Assembly (NCBI GenBank): GCA_050294475.1
Contig: JBNKOE010000019.1
Span: 15,921 to 79,920, forward strand
Reading direction: 5' to 3'
Length of the DNA stretch: 64,000 nt
DNA from: Thalassobellus sp050294475
Lineage (GTDB): Bacteria > Bacteroidota > Bacteroidia > Flavobacteriales > Flavobacteriaceae
The first letter of the stretch is position 1. Every line of letters starts with the position of its first letter. Below are positions 1 to 8,798 of the stretch, one piece after another. A model generated the notes under the pieces. The model was not told where the DNA came from and made no database searches. It worked only from the letters and a program-made list of their open reading frames with translations. Both the position numbers and the translations under genes were made by a program.

Positions 1-276
1 TTTGGTGTTGAAAAACATCCTACAGCAAAATTAGTTTTCACTAAAGTAGAAGCTTCAGGAAAAAATGCATACAATGTTACTGGAGATTTAACTATAAAGG
101 AACAAACACACCCAATTACATTTGTAATTTCAATTTACGGAAACAAAGCAACAGCATCTTTAAAAATTGATAGAACTAAATATGATATAAAATATGGTTC
201 CGCTAGTTTTATTGATGGGTTAAAAGATAAAGCAATTTACGATGAATTCGATTTAGTAGTAGATTTAGAATTCTAA
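1..276 (+). CDS. YceI family protein, C-terminal part (5' end outside window)
   Basis: The reading frame is open from base 1 to a TAA at 274-276 and gives 91 residues. It resembles the C-terminal half of YceI-type lipocalin-like proteins, which are usually periplasmic and bind polyisoprenoid lipids. The visible features are a run like VTGDLTIKEQTHPITF and an end of the type YGSASFIDGLKDKAIYDEF followed by alternating hydrophobic beta residues. The start and any signal peptide lie before the window. A strong hairpin with a T-run follows directly. Confidence 0.75.
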   Translation, partial: FGVEKHPTAKLVFTKVEASGKNAYNVTGDLTIKEQTHPITFVISIYGNKATASLKIDRTKYDIKYGSASFIDGLKDKAIYDEFDLVVDLEF

Positions 277-296
277 ATGATAGAATTATTGATAGA

Positions 297-328
297 AGAA
301 AAAAGTGCTCAGAAATGGGCACTTTTTT
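297..328 (+). terminator. Rho-independent terminator after the YceI gene
   Basis: AAAAAGTGC and GCACTTTTTT form an inverted repeat around a short loop and end in a T-run, about 20 nt after the YceI stop codon. Confidence 0.8.
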
Positions 329-413
329 TATTTTCAGAAGTAATTTTAATAAGCAAAAGGGATGCATATTTTAAAGCCTTATATTTACCACCAATTAAAA
401 GTAAATACCATTT

Positions 414-1022
414 ATGCCATTCAAAAAATTAATTGAACCACTTAAAGATATTTTAGTACATAAGGGGTTTGATGCTCCTTTACCTCTTCAAAAAAAAATC
501 CTGTCAAAAATTAAAGGTGGATCAAGTTTTTTTGTAATTGCTCCAAAAGGTTCAGGAAAAACCACAAGCATTGTTATTAGTGTTATTCAAAAATTAAAAA
601 ATGCTTTTGAAGACGCACCTCGAGCCTTAATTTTTGTAAAAGACAAACAAGCAGCATTAGATTTAGAGTTAGAGTTTAATGCTTTTAAAAGAGGTACTGA
701 TTTGCGTGTGTATTGTGCTTACGATGAAAAAAGTATTGATGACCAAAAGGATGAAATTTATTTTGGAACCGATATTGTTATAGCAACACCTAAGCGATTA
801 AATAAAATCTTCTTTTTAAACGGAATTAATCTTAATAAATTACAAATGTGTATTGTCGAAGATGCCGATTTTCTTTTTAGAAATAACAACTTTGCAGAAG
901 TTACTAGAACTCCAGAAAGTATTGGTAAATGTCAATATTTGGTGTTTTCTGATAAATTTGATACGCGGTTTGAACGTTGGCAAGATTCGTTTATGTTTAA
1001 TGCTAAAGTTGTAAAAGCTTAA
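414..1022 (+). CDS. Single-domain DEAD-box-like ATPase (lacks helicase domain 2)
   Basis: 202 residues that match only the first RecA-like domain of DEAD-box RNA helicases. A Q-motif-like start (LPLQKKIL) is followed by a Walker A loop APKGSGKTTS near residue 40, a TPKR motif (IATPKRL) near residue 125, and a motif II that reads VEDADF where DEAD is expected. A clear SAT motif III and the whole C-terminal helicase domain are missing, because the gene stops cleanly and is followed by non-coding DNA. It may bind ATP, but unwinding alone is unlikely. It could be a partner or a regulator of a full helicase. The family call is firm; the role is unknown. Confidence 0.75.
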   Translation: MPFKKLIEPLKDILVHKGFDAPLPLQKKILSKIKGGSSFFVIAPKGSGKTTSIVISVIQKLKNAFEDAPRALIFVKDKQAALDLELEFNAFKRGTDLRVYCAYDEKSIDDQKDEIYFGTDIVIATPKRLNKIFFLNGINLNKLQMCIVEDADFLFRNNNFAEVTRTPESIGKCQYLVFSDKFDTRFERWQDSFMFNAKVVKA

Positions 1023-1195
1023 GTTTTTTAATGAGGTTTATTTCAAAATTTAAATAGGTATGCTATTCAATTTTAGATATTCTATTAGGCATACATCAAA
1101 TCTTCAATTAAGAACACCAAATAAAGGGCATAACATTATAAATTTAGAGTTTTCAATTCTATATAAGTTATAATGTTTTATATGTTATTTTAACC

Positions 1196-1203
1196 TAATT
1201 TTG
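1196..1203 (+). promoter_or_regulatory. Putative -7 element of the TPR-LuxR gene
   Basis: TAATTTTG fits the Bacteroidota TAnnTTTG element and lies 46 nt before the ATG at 1249. No clear TTTG -33 box is seen, so this is a moderate call. Confidence 0.45.
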
Positions 1204-1248
1204 CGTATTTTCGTGCAATTATTAATATAACAGTGTAGAAATATAGTA

Positions 1249-2814
1249 ATGCCCAAAAATATTTATTCTCTCAAAATAGTATTTTCAAGCTTTTTTGCTA
1301 TAATCTCATATTTTTTGAGTTATAGCCAAAATGATATAAACTACCATAGATTTGTTGATTCTGCAGATGTACATATTGATATAAGTTCTAAAAAAGCTAA
1401 GGTTTTTTTAGATTCTATTCCAGAACCTTTAGAAGAAAACATAAAAGGGCGCTTAGCTGATTATTATACAATAAAGTCTTTAATACATGAGGAAAGGAAT
1501 GAAGCAGTAGATAAATATCAAAGTGATATTTTAGCACTTAAGTTTGCCAAAGAAGAAAAAAATTATAATGTTGCTGGAGTTTCATGTTTAGGCTTGTTTT
1601 CAAGAGTTTATTTAACTAAAAATGATACAACTGCTTATAAGTACTTAGAACAGGCAAAAGAATATTTTACATTAGATAATGATTCTCTTGGTTTAATAGA
1701 AGTTGAACAAGTCTACGCATATAGTAAGTTTATTGATTATAAAAGTGAAGAATGTAATGCGTTGCTTTTAAGTAATTTAGATACTTATAAAAACATAAAA
1801 GAAGATGCGTATTTTTATATGTTTGCTACTTTTATGTTAACAGTAAATTATATAGACCTTGATAGTTTAGATAGAGCAAATGTTTATTTAAAGGAATTTA
1901 AATCTTTAGAAAATGATACAACTATTGTAAAATATAATTATTTAGCTTTTCAAGTAGGAATAGATGTCCCTATCGCTGAGTATTATTTTAAAAAGAAACA
2001 ATTAGATTCTACAATTCATTATTTGTCGAAGGCTGAAAAACTTCGAAATTACATGGACAGCTATTTAATAAAGAATTATTTAAACCTTAGTATTGAAACA
2101 TATAAAGCTTTAGGTGATTTAAATAAAACAAAAGCTTATATTGATTCTTTATTGGTTTTTGAAGAAAAGATGATAAGTAATGTTGTTACTGCCGATGATA
2201 AATTTAACGCTCCATTACTTAAAGCTGAATTAGAGTTAAATGAAGCTGAAGAAAAGAAGTTTCTTCATGGAATTTTGATTGTTGTTTTATTTATCATATT
2301 AATTTCTATTGGGTATTTGTATAACAGAAAAAAGAAACTTAATTTAATTGAAAACCTTTCAAGTCAAGAGGGTGATCTTTCCTATTTAAAGTCTAACAAT
2401 GAAAAGTTAGCAGTTAAGGTTCAAGGTTTAGAAGAGTATATTGTGAATTTAAAGAAGGATGTTAAAAGCATTGCATCTATTAATGATCCACTAAGTTTAA
2501 GAGAAAGTATAAAAGATTTTTATAAAAACCTGCACCTTAATTCTTCAACACTTTTAGATAAAACTGAAAGTCATTTAGAGTTAGTTAACGATTTAAATGT
2601 TGAATTCTTTAAGAAAATTAACGAGTTACATCCTCAATTAAATAATTCTGAAGTTATTATTTGTTACTATTTATCTATTGGTTTTAAAAATAAAGAAATA
2701 GCTGTTTTTTTAAATTCAACTGTTAGAGCTATTGAAAGTAAACGTTACCGTATTACTAAAAAAATTAATCTAGAAAAAAACACATTATTACAACATCTAG
2801 AAACTACCTTTTAA
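1249..2814 (+). CDS. Membrane-anchored TPR protein with LuxR-type helix-turn-helix
   Basis: 521 residues. An N-terminal signal or anchor segment (residues 1-27, ending SYSQ) is followed by about 300 residues of helical TPR-like sequence. A transmembrane helix (about 337-357) comes next, then a basic coiled-coil stretch, and finally a GerE/LuxR-like helix-turn-helix at about 459-510 (SEVIICYYLSIGFKNKEIA, then STVRAIESKRYRITKKI). The layout is that of the flavobacterial TPR-LuxR regulators: a periplasmic sensor part joined through the membrane to a cytoplasmic DNA-binding end. The signal sensed and the targets are unknown. It stands alone, with its own promoter and a long downstream spacer. Confidence 0.8.
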   Translation: MPKNIYSLKIVFSSFFAIISYFLSYSQNDINYHRFVDSADVHIDISSKKAKVFLDSIPEPLEENIKGRLADYYTIKSLIHEERNEAVDKYQSDILALKFAKEEKNYNVAGVSCLGLFSRVYLTKNDTTAYKYLEQAKEYFTLDNDSLGLIEVEQVYAYSKFIDYKSEECNALLLSNLDTYKNIKEDAYFYMFATFMLTVNYIDLDSLDRANVYLKEFKSLENDTTIVKYNYLAFQVGIDVPIAEYYFKKKQLDSTIHYLSKAEKLRNYMDSYLIKNYLNLSIETYKALGDLNKTKAYIDSLLVFEEKMISNVVTADDKFNAPLLKAELELNEAEEKKFLHGILIVVLFIILISIGYLYNRKKKLNLIENLSSQEGDLSYLKSNNEKLAVKVQGLEEYIVNLKKDVKSIASINDPLSLRESIKDFYKNLHLNSSTLLDKTESHLELVNDLNVEFFKKINELHPQLNNSEVIICYYLSIGFKNKEIAVFLNSTVRAIESKRYRITKKINLEKNTLLQHLETTF

Positions 2815-3193
2815 ACTCTTATTAATTTTATTATTCTTAAAGTTTTATTTTCCTATTATTTTTTAAATAAAAGTGTGTAATCTCTCTATTTTAAATATTT
2901 GCGTAATAAATGCGTAGTTATAAATATTGCTTTAATCAAAGTATTTATCAAATTTGCTCCGCTATTTATCAATAACTGTAATCTCTCATGATAGCCTACT
3001 TAGTTTACTTTAAAAAGGGTTGGAAATAGTTACAGTCTCGAATTGTAATGTAAAAGTAAAATGTAGTTATGGTTGTTAATGTTATTAAACTATTTTATAA
3101 TACGGTTAATTTAAAAATAGTTTTTTAACGGTTATGTAAATTAAAAAGGGAGTTTGTTAATAGGCTCCCTTTTTTAATTTAAAACTATTATTG
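2815..3193. other. Intergenic spacer, 379 bp
   Basis: No coding potential was seen on either strand. The only definite structure is the terminator at its right end. A short phrase TGTAATCTCTC occurs twice about 100 bp apart, with no further symmetry. The spacer separates the 3' ends of two convergent transcripts. Confidence 0.5.
3143..3175. terminator. Bidirectional terminator between convergent genes
   Basis: AAAAAGGGAG pairs with CTCCCTTTTT around a 12-nt loop, with A- and T-runs on both sides. It sits just past the stop of the leftward PrsW gene and can serve both strands. Confidence 0.8.
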
Positions 3194-3868
3194 TTATATA
3201 TTAAAATTAGAGTTATCCTGATGTCGCTTTATGGCTTTTCTTGATAATAAAATGCCTATAAATAAAGAGATAAAGGCACCAACCCAAATACCAGGAATAA
3301 AATTCATAAATAAGAAAAAGTCGTAAGCACCATGAAAAATGATAGCTAAAAGTAGACCACGAATGTTTAACATTAATTTATTGCTTGAGAATTTAGCCTT
3401 ACCCATAAAATATCCCATAAGGATTCCAAAAGTAGCATGAGCTGGAACTGCTGTAAAAGCTCTTAATATCGCTGTTTGGTAACCACCTTCAAGTACATAA
3501 AATATGTTCTCTGTAGCAGCAAATCCCATAGAAACCATTACAGAATATACAATGCCGTCAAAAGGTTCGTTAAATGCTTTATGACGTTGTGCAACATAGT
3601 AGACTATTATATATTTACTAAATTCTTCAGTAAAGCCAACTACAAAAAAAGCTTTTGTAAATTGTTGAAAGATGCTTTCGTAATTTGGTAATGGTAAAAC
3701 AATATCAAATATATAATAGAATATTGTGGTTATAATAATACTAACAACAGCTCCTAGTAAGAAATTATAAGCAAGAAATCGTATGGGTTCTTTTTCATAT
3801 TTATCCTTAAAATAGATATATAAAATAACGACTATTACAGGAGCAATGGCAACAAGTATTAAATTCAT
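3194..3868 (-). CDS. PrsW family intramembrane metalloprotease
   Basis: 224 residues with about seven hydrophobic helices. The PrsW signatures are present in order: an EExxK-type motif (GFTEEFSKYIIVYY), FDGIVYS, a His motif (PAHATFGILMG) and HGAYDFF. In Gram-positives PrsW (site-1 protease) cuts anti-sigma factors in the membrane; in Bacteroidota the substrate is unknown. Its ATG touches the stop codon of the upstream Nudix gene (no gap), so the two are surely co-transcribed. Confidence 0.85.
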   Translation of the reverse strand: MNLILVAIAPVIVVILYIYFKDKYEKEPIRFLAYNFLLGAVVSIIITTIFYYIFDIVLPLPNYESIFQQFTKAFFVVGFTEEFSKYIIVYYVAQRHKAFNEPFDGIVYSVMVSMGFAATENIFYVLEGGYQTAILRAFTAVPAHATFGILMGYFMGKAKFSSNKLMLNIRGLLLAIIFHGAYDFFLFMNFIPGIWVGAFISLFIGILLSRKAIKRHQDNSNFNI

Positions 3869-4423
3869 TTAACTAAGAACTTTAATAATTTCTTGTAAAA
3901 CAAATTCGTAATAAGATTTATTAGATTCTACAAAGTGATTATTGTTATTGCCAATGGTTTTAAAAAGTTGTTTTAAATCTTTAATAGAAACTAATTTTAA
4001 GGCTTCAACTTCTTCTTCTTGTCGTGTTAATTCTGAAATAGAAACTTTTAATTCTACTAAAAAGGTGTGATGAAATTCGTTATCAATAATATGGTTATCA
4101 TAAGATTTGAAACATTCAAACACACCAATTTTTTTTAAATTGGATTCTGAAATAGTTATACCTATTTCTTCTTTAGTTTCTCTAACAGCAGCTTGTTTTA
4201 TGGTTTCTCCAGCGTCAATATGACCAGCAACCGATACGTCCCACATTAATGGGCAAATTGCTTTTTTTGCAGATCGTTGCGATAATAATACATAACCATC
4301 AGCAGTATAAAACCAAATATGAACTGTATTGTGGTAATATCCTTTTTGGTGTATAATAGATTTAAGCTCAGATTTACCTGTTGGTTTGCCTTCTTTTGTT
4401 ACGATATCTATGTATTCGTCCAT
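3869..4423 (-). CDS. NUDIX hydrolase (YfcD / IPP-isomerase-like subgroup)
   Basis: 184 residues containing a complete Nudix box (GHIDAG, then ETIKQAAVRETKEEIG) near residues 67-89, which binds the divalent metal and the diphosphate. The N-terminal part (IDIVTKEGKPTGK, YYHNTVHIWF) resembles the YfcD and isopentenyl-diphosphate isomerase-like branch. The substrate cannot be read from sequence. The gene abuts the PrsW gene and lies downstream of the M42 peptidase gene. A REP-like palindrome separates it from the M42 gene. Confidence 0.85.
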   Translation of the reverse strand: MDEYIDIVTKEGKPTGKSELKSIIHQKGYYHNTVHIWFYTADGYVLLSQRSAKKAICPLMWDVSVAGHIDAGETIKQAAVRETKEEIGITISESNLKKIGVFECFKSYDNHIIDNEFHHTFLVELKVSISELTRQEEEVEALKLVSIKDLKQLFKTIGNNNNHFVESNKSYYEFVLQEIIKVLS

Positions 4424-4442
4424 GAAATTACTGTTAAAAAAG

Positions 4443-4462
4443 ATTCCCGCTTTCGCGGGAAT
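4443..4462. repeat. REP-like palindrome, copy A
   Basis: ATTCCCGC-TTTC-GCGGGAAT is an 8-bp perfect inverted repeat between the M42 stop and the Nudix start. It belongs to the same dispersed family as the copies near 7473, 8340, 12550 and 38204 (arm ATTCCYGC). Confidence 0.75.
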
Positions 4463-4473
4463 GGATAAAAATA

Positions 4474-5562
4474 TTATTCAAAATAACTAAAAGATTCTCC
4501 ATCTTTTATGTTAAGTAATGTTTCATAAATAAGTTTTATAACGTTCTCAACATCATCTTTATGCACCATTTCTACTGTAGTATGCATGTAACGAAGTGGT
4601 AGCGAAATTAATGCTGAAGCAACACCGCCATTACTATAAGCAAAAGCATCAGTATCTGTTCCCGTAGCTCGCGATAAGGCAGAACGCTGAAAAGGAATTT
4701 TTTTAGCTTCTGCAGTTTCTGTAATTAAATCACGTAATTTTTGTTGTACTGCTGGTGCATATGCTACTACAGGACCTTTTCCAATTTCTAAATCACCTTG
4801 TACTTTCTTTTCTATCATAGGTGTTGATGTGTCGTGTGTTACATCGGTAATAATAGCAGCATTGGGTTTAATGGTTTGCGTAATCATTTCAGCACCACGC
4901 AATCCTATTTCTTCTTGTACAGCATTGGTAATGTATAATCCAAAAGGAAGTTCTTTTTTGTTTTCTTTAAGTAAACGAGCCACTTCAGCAATCATAAATC
5001 CTCCCATACGATTATCTAAAGCGCGACAAACAAATTTGTCACCATTTAAAATATGAAATTCATCTGGATAAGTAATAACACAACCAACGTGAACGCCCAT
5101 TTTTTCAACCTCTTCTTTATTTTTTGCTCCAACATCAATAGTAATGTTATCTGGTTTAGGCGCTTGTTCATTGTCTTTATTTCTTGTATGTATTGCAGGC
5201 CAACCAAAGACACCTTTAACAAAACCGTTTTTTGTATGAATGTTTACAATTTTACTCGGTGCTATTTGGTGGTCGCTACCGCCATTTCTTATCACGTAAA
5301 TTAGTCCGTTATCACTAATGAAATTAACATACCAGGAAATTTCATCGGCATGTCCTTCAATAACAACTTTGTATTTTGCTTTAGGGTTTATAACGCCTAC
5401 TGCAGAACCGTATGTGTCTGTAATAAATTCATCAACATAAGGTTTTAGATAATCCATCCACAGTTTTTGTCCATCCCATTCATAACCTGTAGGGGCTGCG
5501 TTGTTTAAATATTTTTCAAGAAAGTCCATCGACTTTTTATTAAGAATGCTCTTTTTTGCCAT
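4474..5562 (-). CDS. M42 family metallopeptidase (glutamyl/endo-aminopeptidase type)
   Basis: 362 residues from the ATG at 5562, preferred over an in-frame upstream start at 5601 that would add 13 atypical residues. M42 features are visible: VIEGHADEISWYV (first metal His-Ala-Asp), CRALDNRMGG (bridging Asp), NAVQEEIGLRGA (catalytic and metal Glu), ITDVTHDTSTP, and a late His in RYMHTTVEMVHKDD. Such cytosolic di-zinc enzymes trim peptides from the N-terminus and often form tetrahedral dodecamers. First gene of a leftward M42-Nudix-PrsW run, divergent from the DUF4294 gene. Confidence 0.9.
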   Translation of the reverse strand: MAKKSILNKKSMDFLEKYLNNAAPTGYEWDGQKLWMDYLKPYVDEFITDTYGSAVGVINPKAKYKVVIEGHADEISWYVNFISDNGLIYVIRNGGSDHQIAPSKIVNIHTKNGFVKGVFGWPAIHTRNKDNEQAPKPDNITIDVGAKNKEEVEKMGVHVGCVITYPDEFHILNGDKFVCRALDNRMGGFMIAEVARLLKENKKELPFGLYITNAVQEEIGLRGAEMITQTIKPNAAIITDVTHDTSTPMIEKKVQGDLEIGKGPVVAYAPAVQQKLRDLITETAEAKKIPFQRSALSRATGTDTDAFAYSNGGVASALISLPLRYMHTTVEMVHKDDVENVIKLIYETLLNIKDGESFSYFE

Positions 5563-5664
5563 GTATAAAAGTTTTGCACTAAAATAATAATATAAATACA
5601 AAAAAAATGTTTTAACAATGGAAATTAGTAATTTTGAACTATTAAAGCCCTGTTACTTTTATTG

Positions 5665-6342
5665 ATGCCATATTTAAAATTTATATTCTTATTTTTTCCT
5701 TTTTTGATTTTTGCTCAACAAACTGATGTTGCACAAGATTCAACAGAAATTAGATACCTAATTATTAAAGGAGATTCAGTTCCAAAAACGTCTATAGATT
5801 TAGATGAGGTTATGCTTTTGCATAAACTAAAGTTTGATAATAAAAAAGAACGTATTCGTTATTTAATTTTACGTAGAAAAACTATAAAAGTGTATCCGTA
5901 TGCTAAAATGGCGGCAGACAGATTAGATTCATTAAATGCACGTTTAGAAACGATGACTAAAAAACGTGATAAAAAGCGTTATACTAAAATGATTCAAAAG
6001 TATATTGAAGGCGAATTTTCAGATGAGTTAAAAAAAATGACACGTACAGAAGGGCAAATACTTGTAAAGTTAATACACAGGCAAACAGGTAGAACTACTT
6101 TTGATTTAGTAAAAGAATTACGTAATGGCTGGAGAGCTTTTTGGTATAATACAACAGCGAGTATGTTTGATATTTCACTAAAAAAAGAATTCGACCCTGT
6201 TAATGAAAAAGAAGATTATTTAATTGAAGATATTTTGCAACGTAATTTTCAAAGCGGACGCTTAGAACGTCAAAAATCTGCCATTCCATTTAATTTTTAC
6301 GACTTAACTGATAAATGGATACATCATTCTAAAAAGCCATAA
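5665..6342 (+). CDS. DUF4294 domain-containing exported protein
   Basis: 225 residues from the ATG at 5665; the preceding TTG at 5662 is a less likely start. A signal peptide (residues 1-18, ending IFAQ) is followed by a variable linker. Then comes the conserved DUF4294 core: YPYAKMAADRLDSLNARLET, MIQKYIEGEFSDELKKMT and ELRNGWRAFWYNT. The function is unknown and the family is largely confined to Bacteroidota. It is probably periplasmic. The hemolysin III gene starts 6 nt later. Confidence 0.85.
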   Translation: MPYLKFIFLFFPFLIFAQQTDVAQDSTEIRYLIIKGDSVPKTSIDLDEVMLLHKLKFDNKKERIRYLILRRKTIKVYPYAKMAADRLDSLNARLETMTKKRDKKRYTKMIQKYIEGEFSDELKKMTRTEGQILVKLIHRQTGRTTFDLVKELRNGWRAFWYNTTASMFDISLKKEFDPVNEKEDYLIEDILQRNFQSGRLERQKSAIPFNFYDLTDKWIHHSKKP

Positions 6343-6348
6343 AAACTC

Positions 6349-6975
6349 ATGGGAACTCAAGTAGCATACGAAGAAAAGTTAAATGCTTTTACGCATGCTA
6401 TCGGTGCTTTGTTTGGTATTGTAGCTTTAGTTTTTCTTATTGTTTTTAATAGTAATAAAACACCTTGGAGTTTATTTAGTGTTATTATTTATGGCATATC
6501 TATTATTGTTTTATTTACAGCTTCAACGTTATACCATTCTGTAAAAAACGAACAGAAAAAGCATTATTTTAGAATTGTAGATCATATTAGTATTTACTTG
6601 CTCATAGCTGGTACTTATACGCCTATTTTATTAATTACATTAGTAGAAAGTAATGGTTGGACACTTTTTTGGATAGTTTGGGGTATTGCAGTTTTTGGTG
6701 TCGTTTTAAAGTTGTTTTTTACTGGACACTTTGAACTATTTTCAACATTACTGTATTTAGTAATGGGTTGGCTTATTGTATTCGATTTTTCTAACTTATC
6801 AGAAAATATAGGGAGTAACGGTATTTTATTTCTTTTTGCAGGTGGTTTGTCTTATACCGTTGGTATTATTTTTTATGCCATTCAAAAAATTCCGTTTAAT
6901 CATGTTATTTGGCATTTGTTTGTTTTAGCAGGTGCTATATTTCATTTTTTTATGATATTTTTTTACGTAATTTAA
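6349..6975 (+). CDS. Hemolysin III / PAQR family membrane protein
   Basis: 208 residues with seven predicted membrane helices. Typical PAQR/HlyIII residues are present: NAFTHAIGALFG at the N-terminus, ASTLYHSV and IVDHISIYLLIAGTYTP in the middle, and HVIWHLFVLAGAIFHFF at the end. The conserved His and Asp residues form a zinc site in eukaryotic PAQR receptors. The bacterial role is unsettled despite the name. It lies between the DUF4294 and GNAT genes with gaps of 6 and 2 nt, so the three form an operon. Confidence 0.88.
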   Translation: MGTQVAYEEKLNAFTHAIGALFGIVALVFLIVFNSNKTPWSLFSVIIYGISIIVLFTASTLYHSVKNEQKKHYFRIVDHISIYLLIAGTYTPILLITLVESNGWTLFWIVWGIAVFGVVLKLFFTGHFELFSTLLYLVMGWLIVFDFSNLSENIGSNGILFLFAGGLSYTVGIIFYAIQKIPFNHVIWHLFVLAGAIFHFFMIFFYVI

Positions 6976-6977
6976 TA

Positions 6978-7484
6978 ATGTTTAAAATGATTAAACTCAA
7001 ACCAGCAACTACTAAAGCTGATTACAAATGTATTTCAAAGTTGGCACATACAATTTGGCATGAACACTACATAAGCATTATTAGTTTAGAGCAAATAGAC
7101 TATATGCTTGAAAAATATAATTCTGTAAAAAGTATAGAAGAACGTGTGCAAGCAGGCATGTTGTTTTATTGTATGACTTATAATAACGAACCAGTTGGCT
7201 ATGTTGCCATTGAAAATAATACTGATTATTTATATATCAGTAAATTATATGTTTTAAAAGCTTTTAGAGGGAAAAAAATAGCAAAAATGGCTATGTTATT
7301 TACAGAATCTATGGCTAAGTCTCAAAATATATCTACTATAAAACTTAATGTAAATAAGTATAATACCAATTCTATACTAGCTTATGAAAAAATGGGATTT
7401 GTAAAAATAGCCTCAACAATTGAAAACATTGGTAATGGTTTTGTGATGGATGATTATGTGATGGAGAAACAAATTCTTGTGTAG
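6978..7484 (+). CDS. GNAT family N-acetyltransferase
   Basis: 168 residues from the ATG at 6978; upstream in-frame codons overlap the hemolysin III gene and read as shadow sequence. The GNAT fold is shown by YISKLYVLKAFRGKKIAKMA (acetyl-CoA loop, R/Q-x-x-G-x-A/G variant) and by the late NSILAYEKMGFVK motif. The substrate is not predictable. The last codons and the TAG stop fall inside a REP-like palindrome (7473-7497), so the C-terminus ILV may have been set by insertion of the repeat. Confidence 0.88.
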   Translation: MFKMIKLKPATTKADYKCISKLAHTIWHEHYISIISLEQIDYMLEKYNSVKSIEERVQAGMLFYCMTYNNEPVGYVAIENNTDYLYISKLYVLKAFRGKKIAKMAMLFTESMAKSQNISTIKLNVNKYNTNSILAYEKMGFVKIASTIENIGNGFVMDDYVMEKQILV

Positions 7485-7497
7485 GCAGGAATCTCAT
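7473..7497. repeat. REP-like palindrome overlapping a stop codon, copy C
   Basis: ATTCTTGTGTAGGCAGGAAT, followed by CTCAT, is a degenerate copy of the dispersed palindrome. The right arm GCAGGAATCTCAT is intact and the left arm has two changes. The stop codon TAG of the acetyltransferase lies in the loop. Confidence 0.65.
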
Positions 7498-7615
7498 TGT
7501 AAAACTAATAAAGCGTTAGATTAGTTAGTTCCCTCATTCAAAAGATAGTCTTACTCATTATGCTTTTTTTAGATCTTCCTTTTATGGTAATTTTACTTTA
7601 TAAATAACAATTATC

Positions 7616-8329
7616 ATGCAGAAAACTTTAATTATTATAATTGCTTTAATTTTTATCTCTTGTATAACAGATAATAAGCCTAAAATTGTTCACCAAAAAG
7701 AACAAGGAGAACAAGTGTTAAAACCTATTAAAGATTCCACATTTATAGAAATAGCAGACTTGCCTATAGAAATTGATAGTACAGATTATTTAATTCATCC
7801 TGTAGGGAATTTTAAAATAGAAGATAGTAGAGGTAAAGTTATTTATAAATCTTCAAATTATCGTTCTCAAAATTTTTCTATTTCAAGTTACAATGGATAC
7901 ACGCTTTCAGGAAATTTAACGAATGTTCTTTTTCAGAATAAAAATACTCATGAGTTAATTCCGTTATCAAAGGATTATATAAAAATAGTATCGATGACTT
8001 TTTTAAGAAAAGTATCAGATAAAATTAAAAAACAATACTGGGTTTATAAAGTGCTTGATAATGACACTAATTTAGATGGAATATTAGATTATGAGGATGT
8101 AAATACATTTTATATTAGTAAAATAGATGGTTCAGGTTTTAAAAAAATATCAGAAGAGAATAGAGAGTTGATTAATTGGAAGCTTATTGAATCAACTAAC
8201 AAATTGTACTTTAGAACTGTAGAAGATAAAAATAGAGATGGCGATTTTGATAATACAGATACCGTTCATTATAGGTATATTGATTTATCTGCTGATGACT
8301 TGGAAGTAATGGAGTATAATCCGCTTTAG
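7616..8329 (+). CDS. Hypothetical lipoprotein with Asp-rich calcium-type loops
   Basis: 237 residues. A lipobox (IFISC, Cys at about residue 16) predicts a membrane-anchored lipoprotein. Two Asp/Asn-rich loops, DNDTNLDGILDYED and DKNRDGDFDNTDT, resemble calcium-binding dockerin or thrombospondin-type loops. The protein family was not recognised. It stands alone and runs convergently to the DUF4268 gene, with a REP-like palindrome in the 31-nt gap. Confidence 0.7.
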   Translation: MQKTLIIIIALIFISCITDNKPKIVHQKEQGEQVLKPIKDSTFIEIADLPIEIDSTDYLIHPVGNFKIEDSRGKVIYKSSNYRSQNFSISSYNGYTLSGNLTNVLFQNKNTHELIPLSKDYIKIVSMTFLRKVSDKIKKQYWVYKVLDNDTNLDGILDYEDVNTFYISKIDGSGFKKISEENRELINWKLIESTNKLYFRTVEDKNRDGDFDNTDTVHYRYIDLSADDLEVMEYNPL

Positions 8330-8339
8330 TGTTTAAAAG

Positions 8340-8359
8340 ATTCCTGCTTACGCAGGAAT
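8340..8359. repeat. REP-like palindrome, copy B
   Basis: ATTCCTGC-TTAC-GCAGGAAT is a perfect 8-bp inverted repeat between two convergent stop codons. It may also act as a hairpin at the 3' ends of both transcripts. Confidence 0.75.
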
Positions 8360-8360
8360 T

Positions 8361-8789
8361 TCACCCCTCAATAATCTCCTTATATTCCTCAAAAAAAGCT
8401 TCAAATAAGCTCATGTTTTCATTGAAAAATTCCATAACATCGCGCCAAGTATTTTTGTTATGTATAGATACTTTCTGTTCTAAAGGCAAGTAAATACGAG
8501 AAATCTCTTTTTCATTATTTAAAAAGTATTCTTCTTCAAAAATAGCATCGGGTACATATTCTTCAAGAAAAATAGACTTTAAAGCCACTAATTTTTCCCA
8601 GTATTTAATGCGGTTTTCTAAATCATCTTCCAGATCTAAAGCAATTAAAGCGCTTTTGGTATCAAAATGAAATTTAAAACTAAACCCTTTCAGTTTAGTG
8701 TTGTATAAAATCCATTTTCTTGGAAACGATTTCCCAAAACTTGTCCAAAATTCTTGTTTTAATTTTCGTGATTCTTCTTTACTAAACAT
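8361..8789 (-). CDS. DUF4268 domain-containing protein
   Basis: 142 residues, acidic and rich in aromatic residues. The sequence EFWTSFGKSFPRKWILYNTKLKGFSFKF fits the DUF4268 family, which occurs alone in flavobacteria and is fused to nuclease-like domains elsewhere. The function is not established. It lies 9 nt downstream of the ZIP transporter gene and is probably co-transcribed. Confidence 0.75.
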   Translation of the reverse strand: MFSKEESRKLKQEFWTSFGKSFPRKWILYNTKLKGFSFKFHFDTKSALIALDLEDDLENRIKYWEKLVALKSIFLEEYVPDAIFEEEYFLNNEKEISRIYLPLEQKVSIHNKNTWRDVMEFFNENMSLFEAFFEEYKEIIEG

Positions 8790-8798
8790 TGAGAATAT

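Noticed and set aside
2870..2995. Two copies of TGTAATCTCTC about 100 bp apart, possible repeat unit or CRISPR start
   Set aside because: Only two short copies and no regular spacing or further units; within chance for AT-rich DNA.
6909..6977. Longer GNAT protein starting inside the hemolysin III gene
   Set aside because: The extra 23 residues overlap the end of hemolysin III and read as out-of-frame membrane sequence; the ATG at 6978 fits the family start.
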